Assembly (NCBI RefSeq): GCF_002979775.1
Contig: NZ_PCPR01000020.1
Location: forward strand, 39,271 to 103,270
Source of the DNA: Arthrobacter sp. MYb23
GTDB taxonomy: Bacteria; Actinomycetota; Actinomycetes; Actinomycetales; Micrococcaceae
Direction: 5' to 3'
DNA: 64,000 bases
This document shows, in pieces, positions 1 to 8,075 of this stretch (its first letter is position 1; each line of letters starts with the position of its first letter). The notes under the pieces were generated by a model. It saw only the letters and a list, made by a program, of their open reading frames with translations. It did no database searches and was not told where the DNA came from. A program made the translations under genes and the position numbers.

Positions 1-1973
1 TCAGCGCCTCCGTGCCGCAGCTCAAGGCTGCCATCGCCGAGCTCCAGGCCCAGGGCTACGCCCTCCCGGACTACCCGGACAACCCCTCCTCGGACACTGA
101 GACGGACATCCGCTCGCGCTACGACAAGATCAAGGGTTCCGCCGTGAACCCGGTGCTGCGTGAAGGCAACTCTGACCGCCGCGCACCGCTGTCGGTGAAG
201 AACTACGCCCGCCAGAACCCGCACTCCATGGGTGCCTGGTCCGCCGAGTCCAAGACCAACGTTGCCACCATGGGCGAGAACGACTTCCGCTCCAATGAGA
301 AGTCCGTTGTCCTCAAGGCTGACGATTCCCTGACCATCCAGTTGGTCCGCGAAGACGGCACCACCAAGGTACTCAAGAAGGACTTCCCCGTCCTGGCCGG
401 CGAAGTTGTGGACGCCACCGTGCTCCGCGCCGACGCCCTGGATGAGTTCCTCAAGGCACAGGTTGCCCGCGCCAAGGAAGAGGGCATCCTCTTCTCCGCA
501 CACCTGAAGGCCACCATGATGAAGGTCTCGGACCCCATCATCTTCGGCCACGTGGTCAAGGCTTACTTCTCCGAGCTGTTCGAAACCTACGGCAAGCAGC
601 TCACGGCCGCAGGCATCAGCCCGAACAACGGCCTTGCAGCGATCCTCAGCGGCCTGGAAGACCTGCCCGAAGATGTCCGCGAAGGCGTCAAGGCAGCAAT
701 CACCAAGGGCCTCGAAGACGGTCCGGCACTGGCCATGGTGGACTCGGACAAGGGCATCACCAGCCTGCACGTCCCGTCGGACATCATTGTTGACGCCTCC
801 ATGCCTGCCATGATCCGTTCCTCCGGCCACATGTGGGGCCCGGACGGCAAGGAAGCAGACACACTGGCCGTTATCCCGGACAGCTCCTACGCCGGCATCT
901 ACCAGGTTGTCCTGGACGACTGCCGCGCCAACGGTGCGTTCGACCCCACCACCATGGGCACCGTTCCCAACGTGGGCCTCATGGCACAGGCAGCCGAAGA
1001 ATACGGCAGCCACGACAAAACCTTCGAGATCCAGGCAGCCGGCACCGTCCAGCTCGTGGACAGCAAGGGCAACGTCCTCACCGAGCACCAGGTCTTCCCC
1101 GGTGACATCTGGCGTGCATGCCAGACCAAGGACATCCCGGTCCGCGACTGGGTCAAGCTGGCCGTCACCCGTGCCCGCGCATCCCAGACTCCGGCTGTGT
1201 TCTGGCTGGACGAGACCCGCGCTCACGACGCCAACCTGATCGCCAAGGTCAACGAGTACCTCCAGGACCACGACACCGAGGGCCTGGAAATCAAGATCCT
1301 TTCCCCGGTTGAGGCCACGGCGTTCACCTTGGAGCGCATCCGCAAGGGTGAGGACACCATCTCCGTCACCGGTAACGTCCTCCGCGACTACCTCACGGAC
1401 CTGTTCCCGATCCTCGAGCTCGGCACAAGCGCCAAGATGCTCTCCATCGTTCCGTTGATCAACGGCGGCGGCCTGTTCGAGACCGGCGCCGGTGGCTCCG
1501 CTCCCAAGCACGTCCAGCAGCTGATCAAGGAAAACCACCTCCGCTGGGACAGCCTGGGCGAGTTCCTTGCCTTGGCCGTCAGCTTCGAGCACCTTGCCAC
1601 CACCACCGGCAACGCCCGCGCACAGGTCCTGGCTGACACGCTGGACCGCGCCACGGGTACGTTCCTGCTGGAAAATAAGTCCCCGCGCCGCAGCGTTGGC
1701 GAGCTGGACAACCGTGGAAGCCACTTCTACCTGGCCACCTACTGGGCCCAGGAGCTGGCCAAGCAGACCGAAGACGCCGAGTTGGCCCAGGACTTCGCAG
1801 CAATCGCTGAAGCCCTGACCTCCAACGAAGAGGCAATCGTTGGCGAGCTGGCCGCAGTCCAGGGTCCCGCCGTCGACCTCGGCGGTTACTACCGTCCGGA
1901 CGCTGCCAAGGCCGCTGAGATCATGCGCCCGTCGGCTACGTTCAACAAGGTTCTCGCGGACCTGAAGAAGTAA
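1..1973 (+). CDS. icd: NADP-dependent isocitrate dehydrogenase, monomeric type (5' partial)
   Basis: Oxidative decarboxylation of isocitrate to 2-oxoglutarate with NADP in the cytosolic TCA cycle. The reading frame is open from the first bases of the window (frame beginning at base 3), so the N-terminus is missing. About 657 residues remain of a family usually near 740. Recognisable monomeric-IDH segments include RSRYDKIKGSAVNPVLREGN and NPHSMGAW near the visible start, and GGGLFETGAGGSAPKHVQQ near two thirds. The monomeric enzyme is unrelated in length to the ~400-residue dimeric type and is usual in actinobacteria. A strong terminator follows directly. The internal GTG at 12 is not the true start. 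Identification is by family recognition and is confident. Confidence 0.95.
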   Translation, partial: SASVPQLKAAIAELQAQGYALPDYPDNPSSDTETDIRSRYDKIKGSAVNPVLREGNSDRRAPLSVKNYARQNPHSMGAWSAESKTNVATMGENDFRSNEKSVVLKADDSLTIQLVREDGTTKVLKKDFPVLAGEVVDATVLRADALDEFLKAQVARAKEEGILFSAHLKATMMKVSDPIIFGHVVKAYFSELFETYGKQLTAAGISPNNGLAAILSGLEDLPEDVREGVKAAITKGLEDGPALAMVDSDKGITSLHVPSDIIVDASMPAMIRSSGHMWGPDGKEADTLAVIPDSSYAGIYQVVLDDCRANGAFDPTTMGTVPNVGLMAQAAEEYGSHDKTFEIQAAGTVQLVDSKGNVLTEHQVFPGDIWRACQTKDIPVRDWVKLAVTRARASQTPAVFWLDETRAHDANLIAKVNEYLQDHDTEGLEIKILSPVEATAFTLERIRKGEDTISVTGNVLRDYLTDLFPILELGTSAKMLSIVPLINGGGLFETGAGGSAPKHVQQLIKENHLRWDSLGEFLALAVSFEHLATTTGNARAQVLADTLDRATGTFLLENKSPRRSVGELDNRGSHFYLATYWAQELAKQTEDAELAQDFAAIAEALTSNEEAIVGELAAVQGPAVDLGGYYRPDAAKAAEIMRPSATFNKVLADLKK

Positions 1974-1988
1974 TTTCGGCATAACGAG

Positions 1989-2026
1989 ACCGGCCCGCAG
2001 GCATTGCCTGCGGGCCGGTTGCTTTT
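1989..2026 (+). terminator. Rho-independent terminator of icd
   Basis: Perfect 14-bp stem (ACCGGCCCGCAGGC with its complement) closing an ATT loop, followed by TGCTTTT. It begins 15 nt after the icd stop and separates icd from the convergent oxidase gene. Confidence 0.9.
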
Positions 2027-2036
2027 AAGCGTTGAT

Positions 2037-3146
2037 TCAGCGGTCCGCGCGGAACCGTTCCGGTGCCATGCCGCCGTCGACGATGTCCTTGAGCACCCGG
2101 CCGATAGCGGGCGTGAACTTGAAACCATGGCCCGAGAAGCCTGCGCCCACCACCAGCGGACCGAAGTGGTCCAGCACAAAGTCCTCGTTGGGTGTGGTGG
2201 TGTAGGTGCAGCTGATGGGAACCGCGGTGGAGGGGTCGACGCCGGGAAGCCACTCTTCGGCGTACCTCACCAACGCTTCCATCTGGTGGGGGATGGGCTC
2301 GAACGTGCGCTCGTCCGGATCCATGACCGGGCCGACCCCATGCCAACCGGCTTTCACGCCTTCGCCCGGGGTGAGCATGCCGTAAACGGGGCTGTACCAG
2401 TACTCGTAGGCTTCGTTATTCGGATCAGGGTCCGGACTGTGGTTGAAGCTTGGCCACACCAGTGTGTTGTCCTTGGGCGTGAAGTGGGCCGGTTGCTCCT
2501 GGGTTACCACCAGTGCCGGCAGATCCGTGAGCTTGCCGATGAGTTTCGGAGTCCACGCACCGGCCGTCACCACGACGCGGCTGGCCGTGTACTCGGCCTC
2601 CTCGGTCACGACCAACGCTGATTCGCCTCCGGTGACCCGGATGTCCTTGACCGGCGTCGAGTACTTGAAAACGGCACCGTGGGCTTCCGCTGATTTGCGC
2701 AGCGCTTCCAGGGCGTCAGCCGAGCGGATCCGGCCGGAGCCTGGCACGAAGAGGACGTCGGTGGCGAAGTTCATTCCCAGCCATCGGTTGGCAGCTTCGT
2801 CGGGGGAGATGAAGTAGCTCTCAATGCCACGTGCCTCGTGTGCTTCCCGGACTTCGTGCAGGCGGGGGACGTTTCCGTGGTTCACGAGACCAACCATGTC
2901 CAGGAGCGGTGCGCCGTGTTCTGCAGCCAGCTCGTCCCACAGGATCTTGGACTCGGCGAGGAGGTCCAGGTAGTCGGTCTCGGCGTAGGCGGTGTTGAAG
3001 TTGCGGGTGGCGCCGTGCGAAGCGCCGATGTGGTGGCCGGCCTCAAATTGCTCTAAGAGAACCACTGAGCGACCCGCCCGGGCCAGTTGCCAGGCGGCCG
3101 CCGATCCCATGGCTCCTCCGCCAACAACTACAACGTCAACCTGCAT
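2037..3146 (-). CDS. SolA-like FAD-dependent amine oxidase (N-methyltryptophan/sarcosine oxidase family)
   Basis: Member of the DAO/monomeric sarcosine oxidase family, 369 residues. The N-terminus has the dinucleotide-binding GGGAMG at residues 9-14 and a glutamate-ending second strand (VVLLEQFEAG). The ATG at 3146 is chosen because GGAG lies 7-8 nt upstream; the frame stays open further 5' without homology. By my reading, the segment GEGVKAGWH corresponds to the region of monomeric sarcosine oxidase that holds the covalent-FAD cysteine, and here that position is Glu, so flavin may be non-covalent. It lies on the same strand and directly after phnCDE, separated by a 68-bp palindrome. That suggests a secondary or N-methylated amine, perhaps an aminophosphonate, as substrate. 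The substrate is inference. Confidence 0.8.
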   Translation of the reverse strand: MQVDVVVVGGGAMGSAAAWQLARAGRSVVLLEQFEAGHHIGASHGATRNFNTAYAETDYLDLLAESKILWDELAAEHGAPLLDMVGLVNHGNVPRLHEVREAHEARGIESYFISPDEAANRWLGMNFATDVLFVPGSGRIRSADALEALRKSAEAHGAVFKYSTPVKDIRVTGGESALVVTEEAEYTASRVVVTAGAWTPKLIGKLTDLPALVVTQEQPAHFTPKDNTLVWPSFNHSPDPDPNNEAYEYWYSPVYGMLTPGEGVKAGWHGVGPVMDPDERTFEPIPHQMEALVRYAEEWLPGVDPSTAVPISCTYTTTPNEDFVLDHFGPLVVGAGFSGHGFKFTPAIGRVLKDIVDGGMAPERFRADR

Positions 3147-3222
3147 GCCTGCTCCATCCACCGTGGCCCTCTTGAAAAACGCGACCCCCGAAAGAGGGCC
3201 ACCTCCCATTCTGCCCCCACTC

Positions 3223-3290
3223 ACCCAACTGGGTAGCAGCAGTGCGCGTTTTGAGCGCTGAAAACGCGCACTGCTGCGACTCAGTTGGGT
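3223..3290. repeat. Long palindromic repeat, family P copy 1
   Basis: 68-bp imperfect palindrome: outer arms ACCCAACT...AGTTGGGT, then GGGTAGCAG / CTGCGACTC, and inner arms GCAGTGCGCGTTTT / AAAACGCGCACTGC. Related copies sit at 34789-34855, 52702-52769 and 59944-60011. It lies between phnE and the SolA-like gene, where it may terminate transcription. Confidence 0.9.
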
Positions 3291-3303
3291 CAGCCGTGCA
3301 GCG

Positions 3304-4158
3304 TTAGGCGGCCAGGCGCCTGCGGATCCATGCGGAGAACTGGTCCACCACGATGATCAGCACCAGCACGATCAGGATGTGCGTGAGCATGGAGTCGAAC
3401 TGGAACGACTTGATGGACTGGTTGATCAGCAGCCCGATGCCTCCGGCGCCCACCAGGCCAAGGCCCAGCGAGGACCGCACGTTGACGTCGAAGCGGTAGA
3501 GCAGCAGGCCCACGAACTGCGGAACCACCATGGGCAGCGTTGCGTTGGCCACCTGCTGGACCCGGTTGGCGCCCGCGGTCCGGAGTGCTTCCTGGGGCCC
3601 GGAGTCGATCTCTTCCATGGACTCCGCCCACAGCTTCCCCATGACACCGGTGTTGTGGCAGATCAGTGCGAGCACGCCCGCGAACGGACCAAGCCCGACG
3701 GCGGTGACGAAGATCAGTGCGAACACGATGTCCGGCACAGCCCGGAAGAAGGACAGGATGGCGCGAGCAGCTTGGTAAACGAGCCGGTGCGGGCTGGTGT
3801 TCTCGGCGGCAAGCGCTGCGAGGAGCAGAGCGAATGGCACAGATAACGTGGTCCCGAGCAGACCAATCCAGAGGGTAACCAGTGTGGCTTCGAGCCCGGG
3901 CCGGAGGGTCTTTTCCCAGCTAAGGTCCGGCGGGAACGCGTCGCCAATAAACGCGGCCATGCCCTTCCAACCGTCAACCAGCAGTTCCGGTTTGAAGTCC
4001 GTCCCTTCGATGGCCACGGCGTGAAGTCCGACGACGGCGGCCGCCACTGCCGCCGTCGTGATCCACCGCAGGGGCTTCTTGGGGCGGACCAGTGCCACCC
4101 GGGTTTGTGCCGAAGGGCTGCGGCGGGCGACGGCTGGAGTGAGGGTGTGGGGCGTCAT
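3304..4158 (-). CDS. phnE: Phosphonate ABC transporter permease PhnE
   Basis: Inner-membrane permease of a phosphonate/phosphite importer, 284 residues. The EAA loop that docks the ATPase is visible at about 190-210 (EALRTAGANRVQQ). Several hydrophobic segments follow an Arg-rich N-terminus (first one about 32-50). Its ATG overlaps the phnC stop as ATGA, so translation is coupled. Order on the minus strand is phnD-phnC-phnE. Family assignment is firm; the exact ligand (phosphonate, phosphite, aminophosphonate) cannot be read from the permease. Confidence 0.92.
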   Translation of the reverse strand: MTPHTLTPAVARRSPSAQTRVALVRPKKPLRWITTAAVAAAVVGLHAVAIEGTDFKPELLVDGWKGMAAFIGDAFPPDLSWEKTLRPGLEATLVTLWIGLLGTTLSVPFALLLAALAAENTSPHRLVYQAARAILSFFRAVPDIVFALIFVTAVGLGPFAGVLALICHNTGVMGKLWAESMEEIDSGPQEALRTAGANRVQQVANATLPMVVPQFVGLLLYRFDVNVRSSLGLGLVGAGGIGLLINQSIKSFQFDSMLTHILIVLVLIIVVDQFSAWIRRRLAA

Positions 4159-4925
4159 GCTGCGGATTTCCTGTCTGAAACGTCCCGGTCCGGGGCGTAC
4201 AACGTGTCAAGGTGATCGGCCGTGATCTCTGTGGAGGGGAGGTCGAAGGTCATGGAGCCTTGGAGGAGGCCGATGGACCTGTCCGCATACCGCAGGGCGA
4301 GATCGGGCTGGTGCAGCACCGCCGCCACAGCCAGCCCTTCGGAATGTGCGAGTTCCCGCAGCAGCGCCATGACTTGCTCCGCGGCGTGCGGGTCCAAGGC
4401 GGACACCGGCTCGTCAGCGAGGACGACGTCGGCCCGCTGGCACAGTGCCCGGGCTACGGCCACGCGCTGCTGCTGTCCGCCGGAAAGACGACCGACGCGG
4501 TCGAAGGCGCGGTCTGCGAGTCCGACGCGGTCCAGGCAGTCGAGGGCTTCCTGTTGAACGTCAGCCGGAAACAGCAGTGGGCTGAGCGAGCGAACCGTAG
4601 GGATGCGGGACAGGGCACCTGCGCACACGTTGTCCAACGCAGTGCGCCGGGGGACCAGATGGATTTTCTGGAAAATCATGGCCATGCGCTGGCGGGCTTG
4701 CTGCAGATCACGCCCTTGGAGGGTATCCAGTGCAGTTCCCTCGATGCTGATGCTGCCCGAATCCGGTGCGGTGATGCCCATGACGCAGCGCAAGGTGGTG
4801 GACTTGCCCGAGCCGTTGGCGCCGAGGAATGCCACAAGCTCACCGGCTGCAACGGAGAAGTCCACGCCCTCCAGAACCGTACGGCCGTTGAAGGACTTCC
4901 GCAGGCCTTGGACAGAGAGCAGCAT
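4155..4925 (-). CDS. phnC: Phosphonate ABC transporter ATP-binding protein PhnC
   Basis: Cytoplasmic ATPase powering PhnE/PhnD import, 256 residues. Walker A GANGSGKST is at 35-43, the ABC signature LSGGQQQRVA at 147-156 and Walker B VVLADEP at 167-173. The ATG overlaps the last base of the phnD stop and its own stop overlaps the phnE start, so all three genes are translationally coupled. Length and motif spacing are normal for the family. Confidence 0.93.
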   Translation of the reverse strand: MLLSVQGLRKSFNGRTVLEGVDFSVAAGELVAFLGANGSGKSTTLRCVMGITAPDSGSISIEGTALDTLQGRDLQQARQRMAMIFQKIHLVPRRTALDNVCAGALSRIPTVRSLSPLLFPADVQQEALDCLDRVGLADRAFDRVGRLSGGQQQRVAVARALCQRADVVLADEPVSALDPHAAEQVMALLRELAHSEGLAVAAVLHQPDLALRYADRSIGLLQGSMTFDLPSTEITADHLDTLYAPDRDVSDRKSAA

Positions 4926-5839
4926 TACAGGTCCTTCTCGGTGAGGCCCATGGTCTCGGCGAGCTCGAACAACGGGGTGTAGTTGTCCTTGGTGACCTCA
5001 AGGAGCGGACCCGGAGGGGTAACGTCCAGGAACTCGCCAACTTTGGCCACGTCAGCGGGATTCAGGCTGAGGAACGCGTCCTTCACGGCGGCCTTGAACG
5101 CGGGGTCGGCGTCGCCCCGGACGGTGATGGGATCGTTGGGGATGGGGTTGGACGTCCACACCTGCCGGAAGTTATCCGGCGCGAAAGTGCCTGCGGCAAT
5201 GGCCGTGGCCAGCGTCTGCGAGTTGATCTGGGCCGCGTCCACTTTGCCGTTTGTCAGGGCGAGCAGCGCTTCGGGATGACCACCGGTGTAGTCCATCTTG
5301 ATGTCGGCGTCGGCGATTCCGGCTTCACGAAGGCCGAAGCGGGGCAGGACGTCGCCTGAGGTGGATCCGACGCTGCCCAGGGCGAGCGACTTACCTTTCA
5401 GATCCCCGATGGCTTGGATGGGGCTGTCCTTGGGAACCCAGATCCCCGCCGTGTAGGTGCTGAGTTCCTTCTCCGCGGTGCCAAAAGATACCAGCGGTTC
5501 AGCACCCGCTTTGGCGTCAGCGAACACGTAGCCCAAGGGACCGAACTGGCCCAGGTCCAGCTTGCCGTTGCGCATGGCCAGGACCTCCGCGGCGTAGTCC
5601 TCCACCACCTGAACGCTGACCGGGCATTCGAGCTTCTTGGACAGGGCTGCGGCCAGGACGTCGTAGGCCGGCTTCAATTTGGCCGGGTCCTCGTAGGGCT
5701 CGATGCCGAACTTGATCTCGCCATTGGGGCAGGTAGCACTCGTGGCTTCGGGGGAGGACTGCGCCGATCCGCCGCAGGCAGTGAGCGCCAGAGCGGTGGC
5801 GAGGGCAAGCGCGGAACCGGTGAGGAGCGAGGTTTTCAT
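4925..5839 (-). CDS. phnD: Phosphate/phosphite/phosphonate-binding lipoprotein PhnD
   Basis: Extracytoplasmic solute receptor of the importer, 304 residues. It has a lipoprotein signal with lipobox LTAC (Cys22) and an N-terminal lobe starting CPNGEIKFGIEPYEDP, typical of the PhnD family. AAGGA lies 5 nt upstream of the ATG. It is the first transport gene, 75 nt after the FAD oxidoreductase. That gap holds a tandem 15-bp repeat rather than a clear terminator, so readthrough from the oxidoreductase is likely. Confidence 0.92.
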   Translation of the reverse strand: MKTSLLTGSALALATALALTACGGSAQSSPEATSATCPNGEIKFGIEPYEDPAKLKPAYDVLAAALSKKLECPVSVQVVEDYAAEVLAMRNGKLDLGQFGPLGYVFADAKAGAEPLVSFGTAEKELSTYTAGIWVPKDSPIQAIGDLKGKSLALGSVGSTSGDVLPRFGLREAGIADADIKMDYTGGHPEALLALTNGKVDAAQINSQTLATAIAAGTFAPDNFRQVWTSNPIPNDPITVRGDADPAFKAAVKDAFLSLNPADVAKVGEFLDVTPPGPLLEVTKDNYTPLFELAETMGLTEKDL

Positions 5840-5880
5840 GGGAATCCTTATGCGAAGGGGATGTGGGAGGGGAGAACGGG

Positions 5881-5924
5881 AAACTCAGGACAAGAAAACT
5901 CAGTGCAAGAAAACTCAGTACAAG
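5881..5924. repeat. Three tandem 15-bp repeats over the oxidoreductase stop codon
   Basis: AAACTCAGnnCAAGA occurs at 5881, 5896 and 5911 (third copy lacks the last base), differing only at the nn positions. The copies overlap the 3' end of the FAD oxidoreductase. On the minus strand each contains a TGA in the same frame, so the stop codon is present three times in frame. Confidence 0.92.
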
Positions 5925-7129
5925 CGCGACACGTTGCGGTGTGCCAGGCCGAAGGACAGGGTCATGCCCACGCCGGAGGTCACGGACACCACGGTGACAC
6001 CGGGTTGGACGTCGCGGACCAGGATCGGTGCCACATCGGAGGAAGCGTAGATGCCTTGCCAGCGCTGGATGATTTCCAGCGGTTCGCCGATCCGGCCTTC
6101 GATTTCAGTGGTGAGGGTGGATGTCACGGTTTCGTCCAGGAAGGGGTCGGCCGTGTGGTGGTAGTGGTGCGAGTCGCCCAGGATGATGGTGCCGTCGGGG
6201 CGTTGGGTGAACATGACGTTGGCGCCGATTTCCAACAGTTCGGGTTGGTTCTCCAACACTTCGGAGTGGAGGGCCGAAGCTGCGGGCATGTCCGTGAAAG
6301 CGGGGTATCGCAGCATGGATGTCGCGGTCAGAACGGCTGGTGCGAAGTCAACACCGGAAGGTTTGGCGGCCAACGACATCTGCAGCGCACACCGCTGAAT
6401 CCGGTGCTCGGCGGCGAGATCCGGGAAGAGGTAGTCCACGTCGTGTCCGACGCACACAAAGACCTGCTTCGCGTGAATTTCGCCGCGCGACGTCTGGACG
6501 GTCACACCATCCTGGGACTGGCTAAAGTTCAGCGCCGCCGTGTTCCAGTGAAGTTCGACGCCGGGTTGCTCGCTGAGCCACTCGGCCAACTTTGCCACTG
6601 TGGTGCGGGGATCCACCCGGAGGTCGTCCCGGAGGAAGGCGCCGCCAACCAAGCCGGGCCATCCGCTTTGGTGAGTGCCGTCGTCGTGCGCTTCGTCCGC
6701 AGCAGAAACAGCGGCGCCCAAGCGGTCGCGGGTTTCGTCAGGGGACAGCAGCTCAACCTGCCCGGGTTCACGGACGGCGGAGAGCTCGCGAAGGACGTTC
6801 ATCTCTGCCTCGGTGCGGGCAAGAACTACAGCACCGGCTTCGGCAGCCCAAAAACCGGCACGCTCCGCGAACTCGAGCCAGTACTTGCGCGAGGTCTGCG
6901 CAAGTTCGTAGAGTTCGCCGGATTGGGCCGTGATGCAGCAGTGGCCGAAGTTGCGCACTGATGCGCCTGCGGCGTGGTGGTCGCGCTCGATGATGGTGAC
7001 GGTCAGGCCGTTGGCAACAGCGTGGGCGGCGTGGGCCAAGCCCACAATTCCGGCGCCGACAATGACGACGTCGGAGGGCTGGCCGGGCCTGCTGGTGGTG
7101 GCTTCGGGGGAGGTGCTCGGGTTGTTCAC
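5915..7129 (-). CDS. FAD-dependent oxidoreductase, phosphonate-locus type (TIGR03364-like)
   Basis: 404-residue DAO-superfamily flavoenzyme with GAGIVG at 25-30 and the glutamate of IIERD ending the second strand. The context (next to phnD, divergent from a GntR regulator and a PhnX-like hydrolase) and the sequence style match the family described as TIGR03364, FAD oxidoreductases linked to phosphonate use. With no phnW transaminase in view, it may oxidise 2-aminoethylphosphonate or an N-methyl derivative to phosphonoacetaldehyde for the PhnX-like enzyme; this is inference. The gene ends inside a 15-bp tandem repeat. The promoter region is shared with gntR. Confidence 0.85.
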   Translation of the reverse strand: MNNPSTSPEATTSRPGQPSDVVIVGAGIVGLAHAAHAVANGLTVTIIERDHHAAGASVRNFGHCCITAQSGELYELAQTSRKYWLEFAERAGFWAAEAGAVVLARTEAEMNVLRELSAVREPGQVELLSPDETRDRLGAAVSAADEAHDDGTHQSGWPGLVGGAFLRDDLRVDPRTTVAKLAEWLSEQPGVELHWNTAALNFSQSQDGVTVQTSRGEIHAKQVFVCVGHDVDYLFPDLAAEHRIQRCALQMSLAAKPSGVDFAPAVLTATSMLRYPAFTDMPAASALHSEVLENQPELLEIGANVMFTQRPDGTIILGDSHHYHHTADPFLDETVTSTLTTEIEGRIGEPLEIIQRWQGIYASSDVAPILVRDVQPGVTVVSVTSGVGMTLSFGLAHRNVSRLY

Positions 7130-7176
7130 ACCACTGACATTGGCTGGTCAGCAGTGGAGAATCAAGCTCAAATGCC

Positions 7177-7192
7177 ACTTGTATATACAAGT
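7177..7192. promoter_or_regulatory. Perfect 16-bp palindrome, likely GntR operator 1
   Basis: ACTTGTATATACAAGT is its own reverse complement and lies between the divergent FAD oxidoreductase (start 7129) and the GntR gene (start 7293). AT-rich palindromes of this size are typical GntR/HutC operators. Its half-site ACTTGTAT recurs at 7276. Confidence 0.75.
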
Positions 7193-7211
7193 TAATCAGA
7201 ATTTAACGTTT

Positions 7212-7243
7212 GTTCATTTGAGTTCACGATTAGTTCACCTTGA
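7212..7243 (+). promoter_or_regulatory. PHO box (predicted PhoP site), three direct repeats
   Basis: Three consecutive repeats GTTCATTTGA, GTTCACGATTA and GTTCACCTTGA start at 7212, 7222 and 7233 (10- and 11-nt spacing). Actinobacterial PhoP binds direct 11-nt repeats of the GTTCACC type, as characterised in Streptomyces. The position, between a phosphonate oxidoreductase and its regulator, fits phosphate-starvation control of both arms. Confidence 0.75.
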
Positions 7244-7275
7244 AGCCCTCAAAAGCGGTGATGTCAGCCGAATCA

Positions 7276-7291
7276 ACTTGTATTATCAACT
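7276..7291. promoter_or_regulatory. GntR operator 2 overlapping the -10 box
   Basis: ACTTGTAT matches the half-site of operator 1 exactly; the second half is degenerate. It contains TATTAT (7281-7286), a good -10 hexamer only 6 nt before the GTG start at 7293. That suggests autorepression and a leaderless gntR transcript. Confidence 0.6.
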
Positions 7292-7292
7292 G

Positions 7293-8075
7293 GTGAGCAC
7301 ACAGCAGAACGCGCCCCTCCACGTCCGTCTCAGCGAGGAATTCATGCGCCGGATCACCGACGGCGACTGGCCGCCGGGTTTCCAGCTGCCCAGCGAAGCG
7401 GAGCTGTGCCGCGAGTTTGGAACATCCCGCGGACCGATCCGCCAGGCGCTCGCATTTTTGCGGTCCGAGGGTGCGGTGACCGGAGGCAGGGGGAGGCCAC
7501 CCATGGTGCGCTCATCCGTTCCGTCGCAGTCGTTCTCCACGTTCAATTCGTTCACGGAATGGGCCAGCGGGATCGGCAAGAAGCCCGGTCAGAGAACCCT
7601 CGAAGTGGCACGGCGCGAAGCCAGCCCGGAAGCCGCGGAGGCTCTTGGCCTCATGCCCGGAACCACCGTGGTGGAGGTCCTGCGAGTCCGTTACCTGGAT
7701 GAGGCTCCGGCCATGATCGAGCGCACCACGTTCACCCTGGACGTGGGCCGGAGACTCTTCGACTTTGATACCGATTCCGGGTCCATCTTCGCGTTCCTCA
7801 AGGAACAAGGCGTGGACCTGCACAGTGCCCGCCACACCATCGACGCCGTCGCGGCCAGTGACGAGGACGCCGAACTGTTGGAGCAACCCGAAGGCATTCC
7901 ACTCCTGCGCGAACGCCGCATCACCCGTTCCGCCGATGGGCAGCCCCTCGAATACTCAGAGGATCGCTACCTGCCGGCACTCACCAACTTCACCATCGAC
8001 AACACCGTGGAACGCCGGGCCGCCTTGGTCCGCATCCACACCGATCCTCAATCCACACAAGGAGTCACCCCATGA
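7293..8075 (+). CDS. GntR/HutC-family transcriptional regulator of the phosphonate locus
   Basis: 260-residue regulator: an N-terminal winged helix (LPSEAELCREFGTSRGPIRQ) followed by a UTRA effector domain (TLEVARREASPEAAEALGL onward, including MIERTTF). The GTG at 7293 is chosen because homology begins just there and a -10-like TATTAT lies 6 nt before it. The upstream extension would run into the divergent gene's promoter. The stop overlaps the next ATG as ATGA, so it is co-translated with the PhnX-like hydrolase. Palindromes at 7177 and 7276 are its probable operators. The effector is probably the phosphonate or its aldehyde; that is inference. Confidence 0.88.
   Translation: MSTQQNAPLHVRLSEEFMRRITDGDWPPGFQLPSEAELCREFGTSRGPIRQALAFLRSEGAVTGGRGRPPMVRSSVPSQSFSTFNSFTEWASGIGKKPGQRTLEVARREASPEAAEALGLMPGTTVVEVLRVRYLDEAPAMIERTTFTLDVGRRLFDFDTDSGSIFAFLKEQGVDLHSARHTIDAVAASDEDAELLEQPEGIPLLRERRITRSADGQPLEYSEDRYLPALTNFTIDNTVERRAALVRIHTDPQSTQGVTP

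Noticed and set aside
3223..3290. Palindromes interpreted as insertion-sequence ends
   Set aside because: No transposase, target-site duplication or paired element within range; the copies are single palindromes at gene ends.
5414..6961. 515-codon plus-strand open frame opposite phnD and the FAD oxidoreductase
   Set aside because: It spans two genes and an intergenic repeat; both opposite genes have clear motifs.
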